NCBI RefSeq assembly: GCF_007002745.1
Contig: NZ_SGNY01000007.1
Span: forward strand, 62,001 to 126,000
DNA length: 64,000 bases
Direction: 5' to 3'
From: Martinezella rhizogenes
GTDB taxonomy: Bacteria; Pseudomonadota; Alphaproteobacteria; Rhizobiales; Rhizobiaceae
Of this stretch, positions 37,170 through 52,546 are shown one piece after another (within the stretch, counting starts at the first letter, position 1; each line of letters starts with the position of its first letter). The position numbers and the translations under genes are program-made. The notes beneath the pieces were generated by a model, which was not told where the DNA came from, did no database searches, and saw only the letters and a list, made by a program, of their open reading frames with translations.

Positions 37170-38165
37170 ATGACCACCTCCGCGACAGGCACGGGGATTA
37201 CCGCTGTTACCGTTTCCGGCAAGGGCTTCAGCGCCGAGATCGCTTATGAGGGCGCTACGCTTCTGAGCTGGCGGCCGCGGCTTACCGACGGTGGCAACAG
37301 CGATGGCGATGGCGAAAACCTTGTCGACGGCTATTTGACGCCGGCGGAGATGCAATCACAGAACGGCGTGAGAAACGGCATTCTTGCGCCCTTCACCAAC
37401 CGCATTCCCAACGGCCGCTATGACTTCGGCGGGGAGATGCACCACATCAAGCCGGTTCTTGCCCACGAGGCCCTCGTCTTCCACGGATTTGCCAGAGCCC
37501 TGCCCTTTGCTCTCGAACAATCTTTCGAGGAAAATGGCGCGCACGTGCTTATTTTCCGCAGCGAAATATCACCGACCGATTTCAGCGGCTATCCCTATCG
37601 GCTTGCCATCGAGGTGGAATATCGCTTTGCCGGCCATGCGGTTAGTATCGATATACGTGGCATCAATCACGGCGATAGGCCTTTGCCCTTCGCAGCCGGC
37701 TGGCATCCCTATTTCCGCCTGCCTGGCATCGCGTCCATCGACGATCTCCTTCTCACCCTTCCTTCGCGAACGGCGATCGAAACGGACGATGATTTGATTC
37801 CCCTGCGCGATTCACGGACAGGAATAGTCAAACGGGACGATACTCGTTTTCTCTATGCGCCTGTGGCAGGCCATGTGGTGGATGTCTGCTTCACCGACCT
37901 GATCGCATCCGAAAACGGACTTTACGAGACCCGGATCGAAAACAGGCTCGATGGTTCGAGCCTGACGGTATGGCAGGAGCGTGGCCACATGCATGTCTTC
38001 ACCGGCGACACGCTGGCCCGCGACAGGCGAAAATCCATCGCGCTCGAACCGGTGGAGATGCCCACCAATGCCTTCAACCAGCCGGAGCTGGCGGCAGCAG
38101 TGACACTTCAACCGGGCGAGACCCGCAGTTTCCGTTTCGGCGTCCGCTTCGAGGCGGCGCGCTGA
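37170..38165 (+). CDS. Aldose 1-epimerase (galactose mutarotase-like) family protein
   Basis: A 331-residue beta-sandwich protein. Catalytic residues of the family are visible: His in VFHGFARALPF, His in FAAGWHPYFRLPG and the general-base Glu in ALEPVEMPTNAFN. It should interconvert the anomers of a hexose or a sugar acid, or act on a related sugar. ATG at 37170 is used, with AGAGGA upstream; an ATG at 37146 adds eight residues. It ends the run of sugar-related genes. Confidence 0.8.
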   Translation: MTTSATGTGITAVTVSGKGFSAEIAYEGATLLSWRPRLTDGGNSDGDGENLVDGYLTPAEMQSQNGVRNGILAPFTNRIPNGRYDFGGEMHHIKPVLAHEALVFHGFARALPFALEQSFEENGAHVLIFRSEISPTDFSGYPYRLAIEVEYRFAGHAVSIDIRGINHGDRPLPFAAGWHPYFRLPGIASIDDLLLTLPSRTAIETDDDLIPLRDSRTGIVKRDDTRFLYAPVAGHVVDVCFTDLIASENGLYETRIENRLDGSSLTVWQERGHMHVFTGDTLARDRRKSIALEPVEMPTNAFNQPELAAAVTLQPGETRSFRFGVRFEAAR

Positions 38166-38182
38166 TAAGGCACCAATGATCC

Positions 38183-38644
38183 TCAGATATGCGTCGTCGG
38201 CAGTGACGACGACAGCTTCACCGTCTCCATGGAGATATATGCGGACATATCGTAGAGCTGAACGCGGCGCAGGATCTGTTTATAGACCGTGTCGTAATAT
38301 TCGACATTCGGCAGCACCAGCTTCAGAATATAATCGAAATTGCCGGTCAGCCGGTGAACCTCGACGATTTCAGGTATGGTGCTGACGGCGGCATGGAACT
38401 GGTCCAGCCAGTCTTCCGCATGCAGGCCGGTTCTCACCAGCAGGAAAACCGTGGTCGGCAGGTTGATCTTTCGCCGGTCGAGCAGCGCCATCGTGCCCGT
38501 CACATAACCTTCCGCACGCAGGCGCGTGACGCGCCGCGAGCAGGCGGATAACGACAGCGAAACCTCCTCCGCTATATCGGCAAGCGGCGTTTCGGCATTC
38601 TCCTGGAGAATCGCAAGGATTCGGCGATCACGATCATCAATCAT
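38183..38644 (-). CDS. Lrp/AsnC family transcriptional regulator
   Basis: A 153-residue regulator with an N-terminal helix-turn-helix ([44 protein letters not shown]) and the C-terminal RAM ligand domain ([26 protein letters not shown]). These proteins sense amino acids. The ATG at 38644 is used; a GTG at 38659 adds five residues. It is divergent from an amino-acid racemase gene, its probable target. Confidence 0.9.
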   Translation of the reverse strand: MIDDRDRRILAILQENAETPLADIAEEVSLSLSACSRRVTRLRAEGYVTGTMALLDRRKINLPTTVFLLVRTGLHAEDWLDQFHAAVSTIPEIVEVHRLTGNFDYILKLVLPNVEYYDTVYKQILRRVQLYDMSAYISMETVKLSSSLPTTHI

Positions 38645-38811
38645 CGCCAAAGAATGCACTGGTTAACGCAATGGCGCAAGAAATTTGCACGCCAAACCTA
38701 TCAGACGCCCTCTGTTTGCATGCGCGCATTTAAATCTCTAAAAAAACGCATGCCGTTTTCGTCCTTGCAATGGCATTCTTGTCTTCAATCAAACTTGATA
38801 AGGGAACTCTT
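38645..38811. promoter_or_regulatory. Divergent control region of the Lrp regulator and racemase
   Basis: The 167 bp hold both promoters. The palindrome ATGCGCGCAT occurs near 38718-38731 and is followed by an A/T-rich stretch, as expected for an Lrp-type target, but I cannot define a site. AAGGGA precedes the racemase ATG. Confidence 0.4.
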
Positions 38812-39525
38812 ATGAAACGCATCGGTCTGATCGGCGGCATGAGCTGGGAATCCACCGCAACCTATTACCGCATGATCAACGAGGCCGTGCGCGACAGCCG
38901 CGGCGGGCTGGTCTCGGCCGATATCGTCATGCATTCGCTCGATTTTTCCGAAGTCGTCGCCCTGCAGAAGGCCGATCGCTGGGATGAAGCCGGTGCGCTT
39001 TTGGGCGCCGCCGGTGCGCGCCTTGCCAATGCCGGCGCCGATTGTGTGCTGATCTGCACCAACACCATGCACCTCGTCGCAGAAACCGTTGAGAAGATGT
39101 CGGGCGTCGCCCTCATCAACATTATCGACGAGACCGCTGCAGCCCTGAAAGCCGATGGCCGCCGCAAGCCGCTGCTGCTCGCCACCCGCTACACGATGGA
39201 ACATGGCTTCTACACCGACCGCATGCGCCGCCACGGTGTTGATGTGGTTGTGCCCGATGCGGAAGACCGGGCCGCGATCCACGACATCATCTTCGGTGAA
39301 CTCTGCCAGGGCGAGATCAAGTCCTGCTCGCGCGAGCGTTATCTCACGGTCATCGAGAAGGCCCGTGCACTGGGTGTCGATTCCGTCATTCTCGGCTGCA
39401 CTGAAATTTCGCTGCTGATTAACCCCGACGCTTTGCCGCTGCCGGGTTATGATTCGACCGCCATTCACGCGAAGGCCGCCGTCGGTTTCGCGCTCGGAAA
39501 CAAGGCCTTCAATAGAGCCGCATGA
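38812..39525 (+). CDS. Aspartate/glutamate racemase family protein (YgeA-like)
   Basis: A 237-residue cofactor-independent racemase. It begins MKRIGLIGGMSWESTATYYR, the YgeA-type signature. The two catalytic cysteines lie in CVLICTNTMHLV and VILGCTEISLL. YgeA-type enzymes racemise several L- and D-amino acids, so the substrate is not certain. The ATG at 38812 fits the family start. The stop codon is directly followed by the ATG of the amidotransferase gene, which implies co-translation. Confidence 0.88.
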   Translation: MKRIGLIGGMSWESTATYYRMINEAVRDSRGGLVSADIVMHSLDFSEVVALQKADRWDEAGALLGAAGARLANAGADCVLICTNTMHLVAETVEKMSGVALINIIDETAAALKADGRRKPLLLATRYTMEHGFYTDRMRRHGVDVVVPDAEDRAAIHDIIFGELCQGEIKSCSRERYLTVIEKARALGVDSVILGCTEISLLINPDALPLPGYDSTAIHAKAAVGFALGNKAFNRAA

Positions 39526-40296
39526 ATGTGTCGCCTCTTTGCCTATTCCGGTAAACCGGTCTGGCTCGACAGTCTGCTGATCGAGCCGGAAGCATCACTG
39601 GTCAGCCAGTCCATGGCCGCACGGGAAGCAAAGACCGTCGTTAATGGCGATGGTTGCGGCCTTGGGTGGTATGGCGAGCGCGGCACGCCCGGCGTGTTTC
39701 GCGACACCAGACCCGCCTGGTCCGACGCCAATCTGGCGGCACTTTGCCATCAGCTCCGCTCGGGCATGTTCATGGCCCATGTCCGCTCCGCCACGTCAGG
39801 CGAGGTTTCCCGCGCCAATTGCCACCCCTTTGCCCATGGGCAATATCTGTTCATGCATAACGGCCAGATCGGCGGTTACGAGCAGATCAGGCGCGATATC
39901 GATTCTCTCATACCCGACGATATCTATGCGTCGCGACGCGGCACCGGCGACAGCGAAGCGATCTTCCTGATCGCCGCCGGCCACGGCCTTGTCACAGACC
40001 CCATCCGCGCCATTTCTACCGCCCTGCGCCTCTGTCAGGAAAAGATGCTCGCAGCCGGCGTTTCCTCAGCGCTGCGGTTCAGTGCCGTGCTGATGGATGG
40101 TGATTGCCTGCATGCTTTCCGCTGGTCCAGCGATGACAAGCCACCGACGCTTTACTGGCGTGGGCTGGATGAGGGAATTGCACTGAGTTCGGAACCCTTT
40201 TCCTTCGATTGCACCCCGTGGTGCGCTGTTCCGCCGAATACGCGCGTGACGATCCGCGCCGGCGAGATGACGACGGAACCTTTTTTCCCGACGTAA
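39526..40296 (+). CDS. Class II glutamine amidotransferase (YafJ-like)
   Basis: A 256-residue N-terminal-nucleophile hydrolase. The sequence starts Met-Cys-Arg-Leu, so Cys2 is the catalytic nucleophile after removal of Met. MFMAHVRSATSGEVSRANCHPFAHGQYLFMHNGQIGGY holds the glutamine-binding loop. There is no synthase domain, so ammonia must go to another protein or the enzyme is a peptidase-like hydrolase. It starts with no gap after the racemase stop. Confidence 0.85.
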   Translation: MCRLFAYSGKPVWLDSLLIEPEASLVSQSMAAREAKTVVNGDGCGLGWYGERGTPGVFRDTRPAWSDANLAALCHQLRSGMFMAHVRSATSGEVSRANCHPFAHGQYLFMHNGQIGGYEQIRRDIDSLIPDDIYASRRGTGDSEAIFLIAAGHGLVTDPIRAISTALRLCQEKMLAAGVSSALRFSAVLMDGDCLHAFRWSSDDKPPTLYWRGLDEGIALSSEPFSFDCTPWCAVPPNTRVTIRAGEMTTEPFFPT

Positions 40297-40737
40297 ATAT
40301 CGGTTTTTGCAACGATCCGGGCCTTTTTTCCGCGCTTGCCACCCAGAGCGGGAGCGGTCACGACGCCGCCTCGTTTATTTTCATTGAATTTTCCAGGCCG
40401 CGAAGGCTAGTGTGTGATCCGATAGACCGAAACAGATTTCAGGACCGGTGAACCACTTCAGAAAGTATTGCAGCCTCTCTCCCTTTTTTGAACGATGCCC
40501 CGCATCGCAACGACCACGCAAACCCGTTCAAGAACGGCGCATAAAGAGCGCGCAATGCCTTTGGCGGTCCTCGGGATGCTGAAGGAAAAGTCTTATTTTT
40601 CATAATATTAAGCCCTCCAACTTTCCGCGAAAATTGCTGTTGCCACGCCTCCATATCGATGCATAAACTGGCATCAGCAAAGGCAACACGGATCAACCTC
40701 TCAGACCCTCTCCTCCCACCAAGGTGCTGACCGACCA
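40297..40737. promoter_or_regulatory. 441-bp region before the glycogen operon
   Basis: No gene is visible. AT-rich stretches at about 40590-40612 may hold a promoter. AAGGTG precedes the glgP ATG. I see no clear operator. Confidence 0.4.
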
Positions 40738-43199
<2,462 letters not shown>

Positions 43200-43200
<1 letters not shown>

Positions 43201-45407
43201 TGAAAAAACCGCTCAATTCGGCCGAAGAGAAAAAGACTGGCGAAATCACGAAGGCTGAAATCGAGGCGATCAAGAGCGGTTTGCACTCCAATCCCTTTGC
43301 CCTTCTCGGCGTTCACGAAACGCCGGAAGGGTTTTCCGCCCGCTGTTTCATCCCGGGCGCCGAGGAAGTGTCCGTGCTGACATTGGACGGAAATTTCATC
43401 GGCGAACTAAAGCGGCTCGATCCGGAAGGTTTTTTCGAAGGTCCGGTCGAGCTTGCATCGCGCCAGCCGGTGCGTTACCGCGCCGGCCGCGACGATGCCG
43501 AATGGGCGGTGACCGACCCCTACAGCTTCGGCCCGGTTCTTGGACCCATGGACGATTATTTCGTCCGTGAAGGCTCGCATCTGCGGCTCTTTGACAAGAT
43601 GGGCGCGCATCCTCTGAAGCTCGAGGGCGTCGAGGGTTTCCACTTCGCCGTCTGGGCACCCAATGCGCGGCGCGTTTCTGTAGTCGGAGATTTCAACAAT
43701 TGGGATGGACGCCGGCATGTCATGCGTTTCCGCAAGGATACCGGCATCTGGGAAATCTTCGCGCCTGACGTCTATGCCGGTTGCGCTTACAAATTCGAAA
43801 TTCTCGGTGCCAATGGCGAGCTCCTGCCGCTAAAGGCCGACCCTTATGCCCGACGCGGCGAGTTGCGGCCGAAAAACGCCTCTGTCACGGCACCGGAACT
43901 GGCTCAGAAATGGGAAGATCAGGCTCACCGCGAACATTGGGCGCAGGTGGATCAGCGCCGCCAGCCGATCAGCATTTATGAGGTTCACGCCGGTTCCTGG
44001 CAGCGCCGCGAGGACGGCACCTTCCTCAGCTGGGATGAACTGGCCGCGCAGCTCATTCCCTATTGCACCGATATGGGCTTCACTCATATCGAGTTCCTGC
44101 CGATTACCGAACACCCCTATGACCCTTCCTGGGGTTACCAGACGACCGGCCTTTATGCCCCGACCGCCCGTTTCGGTGATCCGGAAGGTTTCGCGCGGTT
44201 CGTCAACGGCGCTCACAAGGTCGGCATCGGCGTCATCCTCGACTGGGTGCCGGCGCATTTCCCGACTGACGAGCACGGGCTTCGCTGGTTTGACGGCACG
44301 GCGCTTTATGAGCACGCCGATCCACGTCAGGGTTTTCATCCCGACTGGAACACGGCCATCTATAATTTCGGCCGTGTTGAGGTGATGTCCTACCTCATCA
44401 ACAATGCGCTTTATTGGGCCGAAAAATTCCATCTTGACGGCCTGCGTGTCGATGCGGTCGCCTCGATGCTTTATCTCGATTATTCCCGCAAGGAAGGCGA
44501 GTGGATTCCCAACGAATATGGCGGGCGTGAAAACCTCGAATCCGTCCGCTTCCTGCAGAAGATGAATTCGCTCGTTTATGGCACTCATCCCGGCGTCATG
44601 ACCATTGCGGAAGAATCCACCTCCTGGCCAAAAGTCTCCCAGCCCGTTCATGAAGGCGGCCTCGGTTTCGGCTTCAAATGGAACATGGGCTTCATGCACG
44701 ACACGCTGAGCTACTTCTCGCGTGAGCCGGTGCATCGCAAGTTCCACCATCAGGAACTGACCTTCGGTCTGCTTTACGCCTTCACCGAAAATTTCGTGTT
44801 GCCGCTTTCCCATGACGAGGTGGTGCACGGCAAGGGATCGCTGATTGCCAAAATGGCGGGCGACGACTGGCAGAAATTCGCCAACCTGCGGTCCTATTAC
44901 GGTTTCATGTGGGGTTATCCCGGTAAGAAGCTGCTGTTCATGGGCCAGGAATTCGCGCAATGGAGCGAGTGGAGCGAAAAAAAATCGCTCGACTGGAATC
45001 TGCGCCAATATCCCATGCATGAGGGCATGCGCCGCCTCGTGCGTGACCTTAACCTCACCTATCGTTCAAAACCCGCTTTGCACGCCCGCGACTGCGAGCC
45101 GGAAGGTTTCCGCTGGCTGGTGGTCGACGACCACGACAATTCCGTCTTCGCCTGGTTGCGCATGGCGCCCGGTGAAAAACCGGTGGCAGTCATCTGCAAT
45201 CTCACCCCGGTCTACCGGGAAAGTTATTATGTGCCGCTGCCCCAGGCCGGGCGGTGGCGGGAGATTCTCAACACCGATGCCGAAATCTATGGCGGCAGCG
45301 GCAAGGGAAATGGCGGACGCGTTCAGGCTGTCGATGCCGGCGGAGAAATCGGGGCGATGCTCGTCCTGCCGCCCCTGGCGACGATCATGCTTGAGCCGGA
45401 AAACTGA
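43200..45407 (+). CDS. glgB: 1,4-alpha-glucan branching enzyme
   Basis: A 735-residue GH13 enzyme. An N-terminal domain precedes the carbohydrate-binding module 48 (FAVWAPNARRVSVVGDFNNWDGR), then the barrel with DGLRVDAVASMLYLDYSR (nucleophile Asp), TIAEESTSWP (acid Glu) and LPLSHDEVVHGKGS. It makes alpha-1,6 branches in glycogen. TGATG overlap with glgP indicates translational coupling. Confidence 0.97.
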
Positions 45408-45428
45408 CAGACAGAGAGGGAGGACACC

Positions 45429-46691
45429 ATGTCGGAAAAAAGAGTTCAGCCACTGGCGCGTGATGCAATGGCCTATGTCCTCGCAGGCGGCAGAGGAAGC
45501 CGCCTGAAGGAGCTGACGGACCGCCGGGCAAAACCCGCCGTTTATTTCGGCGGCAAGGCGCGCATCATCGATTTCGCGCTCTCCAACGCGCTCAATTCCG
45601 GCATTCGCCGCATCGGCGTCGCCACGCAATACAAGGCGCATTCGCTCATCCGCCACCTGCAGCGCGGCTGGGACTTTTTCCGCCCCGAACGTAATGAAAG
45701 CTTCGATATTCTGCCGGCCTCGCAGCGCGTGTCCGAAACGCAATGGTATGAAGGCACCGCAGACGCTGTCTATCAGAACATCGATATCATCGAACCCTAT
45801 GCGCCGGAATATATGGTCATTCTCGCCGGCGATCACATCTACAAGATGGATTACGAATACATGCTGCAGCAGCATGTCGATTCCGGTGCTGATGTGACGA
45901 TCGGCTGCCTTGAAGTGCCGCGCATGGAAGCGACCGGCTTCGGCGTGATGCATGTGAACGAAAAAGACGAGATCATCGACTTCATTGAAAAACCGGCCGA
46001 TCCGCCCGGCATTCCTGGCAATGAAGGTTTTGCGCTCGCCTCCATGGGCATCTATGTCTTCCACACGAAATTCCTGATGGAAGCGCTGCGCCGCGACGCC
46101 GCCGACCCGACCTCCAGCCGCGATTTCGGCAAGGATATCATTCCCTATATCGTCAAGCACGGCAAAGCCGTCGCCCACCGCTTCGCGGATTCCTGTGTGC
46201 GCTCGGATTTCGAACACGGGCCGTACTGGCGCGACGTCGGCACCATAGATGCCTATTGGCAGGCCAATATCGACCTCACGGACGTGGTGCCCGACCTCGA
46301 CATCTACGACAAATCCTGGCCGATCTGGACCTATGCGGAAATCACCCCGCCGGCCAAATTCGTGCATGATGACGAGGACCGTCGCGGTTCGGCCGTGTCG
46401 TCGGTCGTCTCGGGCGACTGCATCATTTCCGGTGCGGCCCTCACGCGCAGCCTGTTGTTTACCGGCGTGCGCGCCAATTCATACTCCCGCCTTGAGAATG
46501 CCGTAGTACTGCCGAGTGTGAAGATCGGGCGTCATGCCCAGCTCAGCAATGTCGTCATCGACCATGGCGTGGTCATTCCGGAAGGACTGATTGTAGGAGA
46601 AGACCCAGAACTGGATGCCAAACGTTTCCGCCGCACGGAAAATGGCATCTGCCTTATCACCCAATCGATGATCGACAAGCTGGACCTGTAG
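45429..46691 (+). CDS. glgC: Glucose-1-phosphate adenylyltransferase
   Basis: A 420-residue enzyme that makes ADP-glucose, the committed and allosterically regulated step. The N-terminal [28 protein letters not shown] is the nucleotide-binding signature; [28 protein letters not shown] holds the catalytic Asp; the C-terminal hexapeptide-like part forms the left-handed helix. GGGAGGA precedes the ATG at 45429. It lies five bases before glgA. Confidence 0.97.
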   Translation: MSEKRVQPLARDAMAYVLAGGRGSRLKELTDRRAKPAVYFGGKARIIDFALSNALNSGIRRIGVATQYKAHSLIRHLQRGWDFFRPERNESFDILPASQRVSETQWYEGTADAVYQNIDIIEPYAPEYMVILAGDHIYKMDYEYMLQQHVDSGADVTIGCLEVPRMEATGFGVMHVNEKDEIIDFIEKPADPPGIPGNEGFALASMGIYVFHTKFLMEALRRDAADPTSSRDFGKDIIPYIVKHGKAVAHRFADSCVRSDFEHGPYWRDVGTIDAYWQANIDLTDVVPDLDIYDKSWPIWTYAEITPPAKFVHDDEDRRGSAVSSVVSGDCIISGAALTRSLLFTGVRANSYSRLENAVVLPSVKIGRHAQLSNVVIDHGVVIPEGLIVGEDPELDAKRFRRTENGICLITQSMIDKLDL

Positions 46692-46696
46692 AGCCC

Positions 46697-49772
<3,076 letters not shown>

Positions 49773-49877
49773 AGTTGCCGCGGCGCTTGTCTCTTCCGGG
49801 AGAGAGGGCGCCGCGCAATAGGATGGCATCTGGCAAGGCAGACTATAGGGGTGACACACCCTTCGCCACATTCGGCA

Positions 49878-49951
49878 TCATCCTCGGGCTTGGCCCGAGG
49901 ATCCATGGTGCAGCCGGGTTGTGGGTCCCTCGGGTCAAGCCCGAGGATGAC
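49878..49951. repeat. Palindromic intergenic repeat (copy 1)
   Basis: Two hairpin-forming arms, each containing CCTCGGG/CCCGAGG, face each other as an imperfect palindrome of about 74 bp. A second copy occurs at 62773-62857. It lies between pgm and glgX, which run in the same direction, and could modulate expression of glgX. Confidence 0.8.
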
Positions 49952-50023
49952 GCAGGAGAGGCTCCAGCCCTCTAACCCTGCGGACGCGTTTGAGAAGAGA
50001 CGATATTCTATCGGAGAGAGACC

Positions 50024-51979
50024 ATGCAGAACCCACCCGTTTTCCCCAAAGGCGCAACCCAGACGGAAAACGGAACGGAGTTCACGGTCTATTCCCGGCA
50101 CGCTTCCCAGATCGATCTTTGCCTTTTCGATGCAGCCGGTGAAAAGGAGACCACCCGCCTGCCCATGAAGCGCGGAGAGGATGATATTCACCGTTTGACG
50201 GTGGCAGATGCCGGTTCTGGCACGCGATATGGCTACCGCGCCCACGGAATTTACGCCCCCGAACACGGCCTGTGGTTCGACCCATCAAAACTGCTGCTCG
50301 ACCCCTATGCCACGGAGATCGACCGCCCCTTCCGCCATGGTCCGGCGCTATACGCTTTTGGCGAAGACACGGGCGGCATCATGCCCAGGGCGATCCTTTC
50401 GCAATACGAACCGCTCAAACGCCAACCACCGCTTTTTGCCGAAGGCAGGCTGATTTACGAACTCGCGGTCAAATCTTTCAGCAAATTGCATCCCGAGGTG
50501 CCGGAAAACATCAGAGGCACCGTTGCGGCGCTGGCGCATCCCGCCATTATCACGCATCTGAAAAAAATCGGCGTCGATGCCGTGGAGCTGATGCCGATCA
50601 CTGCCTGGATCGACGAGCGGCACCTGCCGCCGCTCGGCCTTTCCAATGCCTGGGGCTACAACCCGGTCGGCTTCATGGCGCTCGATCCGCGCCTCTGCCC
50701 CGGCGGCGTGCGGGAATTACGCGACACGGTGGCCGCGCTGCATGCGGAAGGTATCGGCACCATTCTCGATCTCGTCTTCAACCATACGGGTGAAAGCGAT
50801 ATCGAAGGCTCGGTTTTGTCATTGCGGGGTCTCGATAATCTTACCGCCTTCCGACACCCGCCCGGACAACCGGGCGTGCTGGTCAACGACACAGGAACCG
50901 GCAATACGGTTGCCTGTGACCACCCCTATGTGCGCCAGCTCATCATCGATGCGCTCAGGCATTTTGTCGTGAATACCGGTGTGGACGGCTTCCGTTTCGA
51001 TCTGGCACCCGTGCTCGGTCGAACCGCCAATGGCTTCGAGATGGCCAGCGAAACGCTTGCGGCCATGCATTCGGACGCAGTGCTTCACGACCGTGTGCTG
51101 ATCGCCGAACCATGGGATATCGGCCCCGGCGGTTACCAGCTCGGCAATTTTCCAGAGAGCTTTCTGGAATGGAACGATCGTGCCCGTGACGATATGCGCC
51201 GGTTCTGGCGCGGTGATGCCGGAACCACCGGGGCACTTGCCGATGCATTGTCCGGTTCGTCGCCGATCTTTTCACGCCATGGCCGCTCAATAAGCCGCAG
51301 CATCAATTTCCTTGCCGCCCATGACGGCTTCACGCTGTTCGATCTCGTCAGCCACGAACACAAGCACAATGAAAAAAACGGCGAGAACAATCGCGACGGC
51401 CACAATGAAAACCATTCCTGGAACAATGGCGTCGAAGGCCCAAGCGATGATCCCGCCATTGTCGCTGCGCGCCTCGCGGATGTGAAGGCGCTGCTGTCCA
51501 CGCTTTTCGTCAGCCGCGGCGCATTGATGCTGACCGCCGGTGATGAGGGCGGCCGCAGCCAGCAGGGCAACAACAATGCCTATTGTCAGGATAATGAAAT
51601 CAACTGGGTCGACTGGTCGTCGCTTTCCCCGGAACTAATCGAACACACCGCGTTTCTTTCCGCATTGCGCAAACGCTTCGGCGTCTTTTCGCAAACCGCA
51701 TTTTTCTCCGGCAAGGACGATGTGGCGTGGCTTGCTCCCGGCGGCGAACCCATGACGGTGTCGGACTGGGAAAGGCCGGACGGACCGGCCTTCGCCATGG
51801 TGCTTTCCACCTCCGATCGTGAGAGTGGAAACGATGTCGAACTCGCCGTGCTCATCAACCGCAGCCGCGAGATCGTGCCCTTCACCTTGCCCGGCAATGG
51901 CTGGAAAGCTATCGGCACGGATTTTGGCAATCCCGCTTTCCTGCCTGCCCGTTCGGTGGTGTTTTATCTGCGCGGTTGA
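50024..51979 (+). CDS. glgX: Glycogen debranching enzyme
   Basis: A 651-residue GH13 enzyme that hydrolyses alpha-1,6 branches of phosphorylase-limit glycogen. Landmarks are VDGFRFDLAPVLGR (nucleophile Asp), LIAEPWDIGPGGYQLGNFP (acid Glu) and FLAAHDGFTLFDLVSHEHKHN, with an N-terminal CBM48 region. The ATG at 50024 follows GGAGAGA. It is separated from pgm by 251 bp that include a palindromic repeat, so it may have separate control. Confidence 0.95.
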   Translation: MQNPPVFPKGATQTENGTEFTVYSRHASQIDLCLFDAAGEKETTRLPMKRGEDDIHRLTVADAGSGTRYGYRAHGIYAPEHGLWFDPSKLLLDPYATEIDRPFRHGPALYAFGEDTGGIMPRAILSQYEPLKRQPPLFAEGRLIYELAVKSFSKLHPEVPENIRGTVAALAHPAIITHLKKIGVDAVELMPITAWIDERHLPPLGLSNAWGYNPVGFMALDPRLCPGGVRELRDTVAALHAEGIGTILDLVFNHTGESDIEGSVLSLRGLDNLTAFRHPPGQPGVLVNDTGTGNTVACDHPYVRQLIIDALRHFVVNTGVDGFRFDLAPVLGRTANGFEMASETLAAMHSDAVLHDRVLIAEPWDIGPGGYQLGNFPESFLEWNDRARDDMRRFWRGDAGTTGALADALSGSSPIFSRHGRSISRSINFLAAHDGFTLFDLVSHEHKHNEKNGENNRDGHNENHSWNNGVEGPSDDPAIVAARLADVKALLSTLFVSRGALMLTAGDEGGRSQQGNNNAYCQDNEINWVDWSSLSPELIEHTAFLSALRKRFGVFSQTAFFSGKDDVAWLAPGGEPMTVSDWERPDGPAFAMVLSTSDRESGNDVELAVLINRSREIVPFTLPGNGWKAIGTDFGNPAFLPARSVVFYLRG

Positions 51980-52033
51980 TCGCCTGGCCGTCGCACCCTT
52001 ATATGGCGTGCGACGCAACCGGAAAGAGACAAG

Positions 52034-52522
52034 ATGGCAAAGGACATAGGGCTGGCGGAGATTAAAAGTCTCGTCGGCACGGAAATGGGCGTTTCCGACT
52101 GGATCGTTGTCGACCAGACGATGATCGACGCTTTCGCAAAGGCAACTTTGGACGAACAGTTCATCCACACCGACCCGGCGCGGGCCAAAGCGGAAAGCCC
52201 GTTTGGTGGCACCATCGCGCATGGGTTCCTGACGCTGTCTCTGCTTTCGGCGCTATATTATGACGCCGTGCCCCCTATTCGCGAGCAGACGATGGGCCTC
52301 AATTACGGCTTCGACGCCGTCCGTTTCGTCGCGCCGGTTAAATCTGGTGCGCGGGTGCGCGGCCGGTTCATCCTGGCGGAAGCCCGCTTTCGCGGCGCCG
52401 CCATGCTGATGACGACCTATGATGTGACGGTGGAGATTGAAAACGAAAGAAAGCCGGCGCTCACCGCCCGCTGGACGACGATCACCCAGTTCAATCCGGA
52501 GGACAGGCCGGAGGATATCTGA
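52034..52522 (+). CDS. MaoC family dehydratase
   Basis: A 162-residue hot-dog-fold protein. The hydratase 2 motif is DEQFIHTDPARAKAESPFGGTIAHGFLTLS, with the catalytic Asp and His. It should hydrate or dehydrate an enoyl-CoA, but the substrate is not clear. It lies 54 bp past glgX and 24 bp before a DUF2332 gene on the same strand; neither neighbour is an acyl-CoA gene. Confidence 0.88.
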   Translation: MAKDIGLAEIKSLVGTEMGVSDWIVVDQTMIDAFAKATLDEQFIHTDPARAKAESPFGGTIAHGFLTLSLLSALYYDAVPPIREQTMGLNYGFDAVRFVAPVKSGARVRGRFILAEARFRGAAMLMTTYDVTVEIENERKPALTARWTTITQFNPEDRPEDI

Positions 52523-52546
52523 CCCACGAACCAAGGGAGAGACCGC

